DNA of 64,000 nt from Limnanthes douglasii subsp. nivea. Lineage: Eukaryota > Streptophyta > Magnoliopsida > Brassicales > Limnanthaceae. Below are positions 59,276-64,000 of the stretch, in pieces (the stretch's first letter is position 1; each line of letters starts with the position of its first letter). A model generated the notes under the pieces. The model made no database searches and had not been told where the DNA came from. It worked only from the letters and a program-made list of their open reading frames with translations. The stretch spans positions 269,956,770-270,020,769 of the forward strand of contig JAUPFV010000002.1 of NCBI GenBank assembly GCA_036936605.1, read 5' to 3'. Position numbers and translations under genes: made by a program.

Positions 59276-60875
59276 AATGACGAAGATTGCAAAGGCGTTT
59301 TCAGCTACTATTCTCTCTGAACAAATCCCTAAAACAACTCAAGAAGCTAAGAAGATGACTGAATGGCATGAGGCAATGAATACCGAAATGGAAGCTCTAA
59401 AAAGGAATGGTACATGGGAGAATTGTGTGTTACCACAAGGGAAGAAAGCAGTCGGGTGTAGATGGGTGTTTAATATAAAATATAAATCTGATGACACCAT
59501 TGAGCGACACAAGGCAAGATTGGTTGCCAAATGATATACACAAACATATGGTATAGACTACTCTGAAACGTTCTCTCCGGTTGCAAAGATTGACACTATC
59601 AGAGTTTTACTTTCAATAGCTGCGAATAAAGATTGGCCTCTTCATCAATTTGATGTAAAGAATTCTTTCTTACATGGAGACTTGGAAGAAGAGGTATATA
59701 TGGAACACTCACCAGGGTTCTCTGGTGGTTTTCAAGAAAATGAGGTATGTAAACTAGAAAAGGCATTATATGGGCTGAAACAGTCTCCTCGTGCTTGGTT
59801 TGGGAGATTTACAATGGCAATGAAAAAGTTTAGCTACAAACAGAGTAATGGGGATCATTCCTTGTTTTACAAAAAGAGAGGAGAATTAGTCACTTGTCTT
59901 ATAATATATGTCGACGATATGATTATAACAGGGAATGACGAAGAAGAAATTAGCTCTCTTAGGAAAAACCTCTTCAAGGAGTTCGAAATGAAAGACCTTG
60001 GGGGATTGAAGTATTTCCTAGGAATCGAGGTTCTTAGGTCAAGAGGAGGGATTTATATCTCCCAATGGAAATATATATTGGATTTATTAGCTGAAGTTGG
60101 CATGGTGGATTGCAAACCAAATGACACTCCTATGGTTGTGAATCACAAACTAAAGATAATTGAAGGGGCCAGACCAGCGAGTAAAGAAATGTACCAAAGG
60201 TTGGCGGGGAAATTGATTTACCTGGCTCACACTCGACCCGACATTGCATACGCGGTGGGAGTAGTTAGCCAGTTCATGCATCATCCTCAGGAACACCATA
60301 TGGAGGCACTAATGAGGATTATTTGATATCTCAAAGGCACACCAGGAAGAGGCATAATTTTTAAGAAAAATGGACACCTTGATGCTGAAGTATTCACAAA
60401 TGCTGATTGGGGAGGGAATCCTAACGACAAGCGATCAACTACTGGCTACTTTACTCTTCTTGGAGGTAACTTGGTGACTTGGATGAGTAAGAAACGGAAA
60501 GTAGTATCACTCTCAAGTGCTGAATCAGAATTTAGAGGAATCGTTAAGGGGATTACCGAGATACTTTGGTTAAAGAAGATAATGAAAGAAATCGGATCCC
60601 CTCTGAATTGTCCAACTCAGTTAATGTACGATAATAAAGCTGCGATTAAAATTTCAGAGAACCTGGTACAGCACGATAGAACAAAGCACGTTGAAATAGA
60701 TAGGCACTTCATAAAAGAAAAGATTGAAGATAGGCCAGTCGAACTTCCGTTTGTTAGATCCGAAGACCAACTGGCAGACATCCTGACAAAAGCGGTTGCT
60801 GCAAGAACATTCGAATCAGTTTTATCCAAGTTGGGTATTGGTGATCCCACTATACAAATTGAGGGGGAGTGTTAG
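59276..60875 (+). pseudogene. reverse transcriptase and RNase H of copia V
   Basis: RT starts near 59340 (MTEWHEAMNTEMEAL, then GCRWVFNIKYKSD). It continues to the palm box IIYVDDMIITGN (59907-59918), intact, then FEMKDLGGLKYFLGIEVLRS and RPDIAYAVGVVSQFMHH. RNase H (60330-60875) has TNADWGGN, VVSLSSAESEFRGIV, MYDNKAAI and the KHVEIDRHFIKEK motif. It ends IQIEGEC, the last codons lying in the polypurine tract. Only two stops interrupt about 1.6 kb: TGA at 59532 and TGA at 60324, the second where ...RIIRYLKG is expected (Arg CGA to TGA). Otherwise one frame. Confidence 0.95.
60861..60869 (+). promoter_or_regulatory. polypurine tract of copia V
   Basis: GAGGGGGAG directly before the 3' LTR TGTTAGAATATT; primes plus-strand DNA synthesis. 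Confidence 0.9.
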
Positions 60876-61182
60876 AATATTCGACTAAATTTGGAAAGCT
60901 GGATTCATGGAGTAATAATTGGGGTCAACTATTGACCACTATAATTTGGGATTTCACATATTGTCCTTAATCTTCTCCCTATAAATCAGTGTATTAAGTT
61001 TCCTTGTATAGGCCTCTAAGTTCTCTATATATTGAGAGCCTTATTACCATTGCTAGTGAAACAAGCGCAACTTGTAATGATTTGATTCAATAAAAAATAG
61101 TTCAATACAAAAAGGAACATTTTCTATTAAAACACAAAACCCTAGCCGCCTCCTGCGGCTACTTCTCTCTTTGTTTTTAACA
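60870..61182 (+). repeat. 3' LTR of copia V
   Basis: 313 bp, TGTTAGAATATTCG to TTTTTAACA. Same length as the 5' LTR with no gap needed; about 14 substitutions, 8 of them transitions by my count. Confidence 0.97.
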
Positions 61183-61350
61183 GTCTCTCATCTCGTATCA
61201 AGCATCTTCTTGCATCTCTCTCATCTCATGTCTCGCATCTAGCATCGTATCTCGTCTCTCGTCTTGTATCTAGCATTGTCACTCATCTCTCATCTAGTAT
61301 ATTCTACCGTCTAACATCGTCTCGCATCTCTCGTACATCGTCTCTCGTCT
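61183..61350. repeat. satellite array, right part
   Basis: Continues the CTCGTCTC-type array after the copia insertion. The unit with CACTCATCTCTCATCTAGTA (61280) corresponds to those at 55321 and 55756. The array fades out near 61350. Confidence 0.88.
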
Positions 61351-61559
61351 GAAATTTAACATTGGTTTCACATCTATCATATAAAAACTTTCTTCCAATT
61401 ATACCACATTGGTATCAACCTCATTACCAATTGTCATTTTGTAAATTTCCAGAAGCCTACGACGTAAAACTTTCCTCCAATTGTACCATATTGAGTATTT
61501 TTTATTACTTATTAATGAACATAGATATTTAAGGACAACCACCTGATTTTAGATTTATT
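61351..61559. other. short spacer with a two-copy imperfect repeat
   Basis: AAAACTTTCTTCCAATTATACCACATT (about 61386) is echoed by AAAACTTTCCTCCAATTGTACC (about 61465). Nothing else recognised. Confidence 0.5.
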
Positions 61560-64000
61560 TGTCTAGAATCTTGAGGCTGCTCTCCATTATAGGATTTGTA
61601 AGTCTAGTCCAAACAACCTTTGACCCCAAGATCTTTATCTCAGGGTCTGACTAAAGAAAGCAACAAAGATATTGGGATAACTCTTTGAGGATCCTAGAGG
61701 GAAAGATGAAGATAGAATACCAGTAGATTTGACTTGTAAGCATAACTAATTTTTATAAATTGGAGCATACTCACATAAAAGAGATGCTTAAAGGTCCACA
61801 AGTCAATTCACAATGTGATTTTATGAAGAAGATGACGAGAATAAGTTTGTGTGAGACATCCTATGAGGAGGTGGAGTCTTATATATTTCACTAGAAGTGA
61901 GCCTTCCTAGAAGCTTAAGATAGTCATTAGATCATTACGGAGGGTGGGATTGACCCCTGAGAAAAAAATATGGCTTTTTCGAAAGCAAGAAGAAATCATT
62001 TAGGCCTTCTTTAATAAGTTGAAGAGAATTACGATCATCATGACATAAAATTATAAGATCATAAGTCAAGCAAATATTATCATTTTGAGCTTATGACATT
62101 TTCAATGATATTGGAATTTTTTGTTGTTACCTTTTTTCTTGAGGGTACTAGAAAATACTTACATTACAAGAACAAAAGGAAATGAGGAGAGAAGATCCTC
62201 TAGCATATGCCCATTTCTTCTATGGAAATTACCATAAGGATCACCATTTATGATAATGTTATAGGAATTAGTGACTATGCATTGGATGCTCCAAGTGATT
62301 ATCTTATTATGAAAATGCACTGCTACAAGGATGTCAAGAATAAGATACCACAAGACATTGTCAAAGGCTTTCATCAGAGTTCTTCCAAGAGATGAATGTT
62401 TTCTAATATGTTCCTCCCAGAAAATAAAGTAGATTAAGATTTATCAATTATGCAAGAGAATGAATCGATGATTCTATTTGTTAGAATATTATAGACAATT
62501 TATAGACCATGTTGCATAGAGAAATAAGCCTAAAATTAGCAGCCACAGAAGGGGTATCCTTTTTTAGAATAAATGAGATGGAAGTGGACTTTCAATAGGG
62601 GTCTATAACTATGGAGTTGAAGAATTCAAGAACCCTATTATATATGTTGTTACCCATGGTATTCCAATAACCTTTGAAGAACTAGAATTAAAATTGTCAG
62701 GCTCAGAGGATTTGTTGTTGATGCTGAATATGGAGATTTTTTACTCCTTCCCATGTTATCGTACATGTCATAGATAACACACCCGCATGATTAACTTTGA
62801 TAAAGAGAAGAGAAAAAACCATGTCCAAACCAAGGTAACCTAGGGATAACAGAATTTTGAGCAGGTCTTTGAAGTAGCTTTCAATAACATTGGCTACACT
62901 AACAGGAGTAAAAATATTCACTGCATGGAAATTAGAAATCAAGATAATCTTGTTATAGAAGAGTCGAGTTTTAATGTTATTGTGAAATTGTTTGGTATTT
63001 TTGTCACCACTTTTAAGCCAATTATCTCTAGATTTTTGTTTACGAAATGAATCTTCAGCTTTGCTTCAGAAGATGGATGAATAAGAGGCCTCAATTTATT
63101 TTGTGATGAGATCATGTTTACAGGATCTTGAGCAAGATATGATTGGTCTTGGAAGAGTTATGACTGGGCAATGGAAAATCTAGAGCTAACGTCCATGTAT
63201 TCTTTGCAATTGAACAACATACTTCTAGTTGAATGTGGGGGAGTTTTGGGGAGACCAAACTCATTCCCCGAGAGTTGGTGCAGAGGTTCCAACTGTTAGA
63301 GATAAGTTTTTTTAAATTTGGGTGATATTGCAACATGTTGAAGAAATTGAACGGTTTTTTCACTTTCGAAGGGTATCAAGGTTAAGGGTTACCATGGTAT
63401 GATTTGAAGATATGAGGAATCCATAATGATCAAATTACATAAGAAACAACTCGCCATGTTCATTATTAATCCAGGTAAAATAGAATTCCATAAAATGAAG
63501 GTCATTTAGCTTACATTAGTAACAACAATTATTGAATTCATCAATTGATGAATATAAATTCTTGGAAGATCCAATACGCTCATCCGGATTATGGATAATG
63601 TTGAAATCACTGAGGGTAACCTAAATGATACCTTGATGTTGGGTCATAATGACCTCAAGATCATTCCAAAGCGAAATGTGGTTAGAAGCTTCATTTAAAG
63701 CATTAATGGCGATAAAGCAAAAATTATATGAGAGATTATTTCATTTCTTTTTACAATGAAAGTATTACGATAATTGGGATAACATAGGCATAGATATTAT
63801 ATTAGGATTCTATATTATCCCAATCATCCCTAAGGTATGTGAGGCATGGTTTGTGATAACATGCCAAAAAAAAAAACCATAGTTATAATACTAGAATCGA
63901 CATTATGACTTTGGACTTTAGTTTCAACTAATATAATTAATGATATAGAAAAATCTAGTTCAGGGGTAAAAACGGGAAAAACCTTTAGCTGGTTGATATT
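61560..64000 (-). pseudogene. L1-type LINE III (endonuclease and RT), partial at right edge
   Basis: Minus strand. The endonuclease end is at 63640-63400 with FNIIHNPDERIGSS (the GDFN motif region) and FMEFYFTWINNEHGE. The linker phrase KKPFNFFNMLQYHPNLKKLI is at 63363-63300. A TPVSVANVIESYFKDLL stretch lies at 62910-62860. The RT palm is at 62374-62159 with KAFDNVLWYLILDILVAVHF, IINGDPYGNFHRRNGH and FPFVLVM. Further on (62090-61980) is LTYDLIILCHDDRNSLQLIK, where the F/YADD box has decayed. Stops and frameshifts throughout. The 5' end is outside the window; the 3' end near 61560 is approximate. Confidence 0.85.

Larger units (their letters stand above)
56161..61182 (+). mobile_element. Ty1/copia retrotransposon V, complete and youngest, inserted in the satellite
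   Basis: Bounded by two 313-bp LTRs, with GTCTC on both sides (56156-56160 and 61183-61187) as a 5-bp target duplication. GTCTC is also a common word of the satellite, so the match alone is weaker evidence than usual, but the same higher-order repeat unit resumes to the right. A primer site, polypurine tract and gag-pol in standard copia order (integrase before RT) are present. The LTRs differ at about 14 of 313 sites (around 4.5%), much less than other elements here. Confidence 0.97.

Overview
The window looks like gene-free, repeat-dense nuclear DNA from a flowering plant, probably a eudicot. It is very AT-rich. Every recognisable protein fragment belongs to a plant transposable element: Ty1/copia, Ty3/gypsy with an antisense gene, L1-type LINEs with a plant-style RNase H, BED/DUF659 and ZMYM1-like hAT transposons, and tRNA-derived SINEs. 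I found no convincing host gene, rRNA, functional tRNA or CRISPR array. The family or species cannot be read from this sequence.

Layout. 1-3872: the 5' part of a hAT transposon (minus strand; BED finger, DUF659, start of the C-terminal part), with a GC-rich subterminal end, inserted into a decayed copia element whose integrase to 3' LTR follows at 3873-7007. 7650-10888: a second hAT (ZMYM1-like, minus) with both ends visible, containing a SINE fragment (7723-7800) and a 340-bp inverted-repeat MITE (9251-9590). 10889-12115: a 1.2-kb foldback element. 12475-13190: a degenerate tandem repeat. 15640-16660: a LINE remnant. 17340-22360: an old gypsy gag-protease remnant between two diverged LTR-like sequences. 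24561-24800: a SINE.

25639-36224 is a complete but decayed Ty3/gypsy element of Tat type on the minus strand, with two LTRs, a primer-binding-like site, a polypurine tract, gag, protease, RT, RNase H and integrase. Downstream of pol it carries a gene on the opposite strand (26618-29551, plus) with its own TATA box, a Transposase_28-like domain, an apparent 89-bp intron and coiled-coil-like segments. This is the most interesting object in the window.

39700-43745: a copia remnant. 44460-48397: a LINE with DUF4283, RT, zf-RVT and RNase H pieces but no endonuclease. 48480-52490: a copia on the minus strand, broken by a SINE with 10-bp target-site duplications and by a 650-bp LTR-like insert. 52500-53110: the RNase H end and LTR of another copia. 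54740-61350: a pyrimidine-rich satellite (CATCGTCTCTCGTCT-type motif, ~435-bp higher-order period) split by the youngest element in the window, a copia at 56161-61182 with 313-bp LTRs that differ at about 14 positions. 61560-64000: a third LINE (minus) running off the right edge.

The genes do not form a pathway. The window records successive insertions, nested in places, followed by decay through stops, frameshifts and small tandem duplications.
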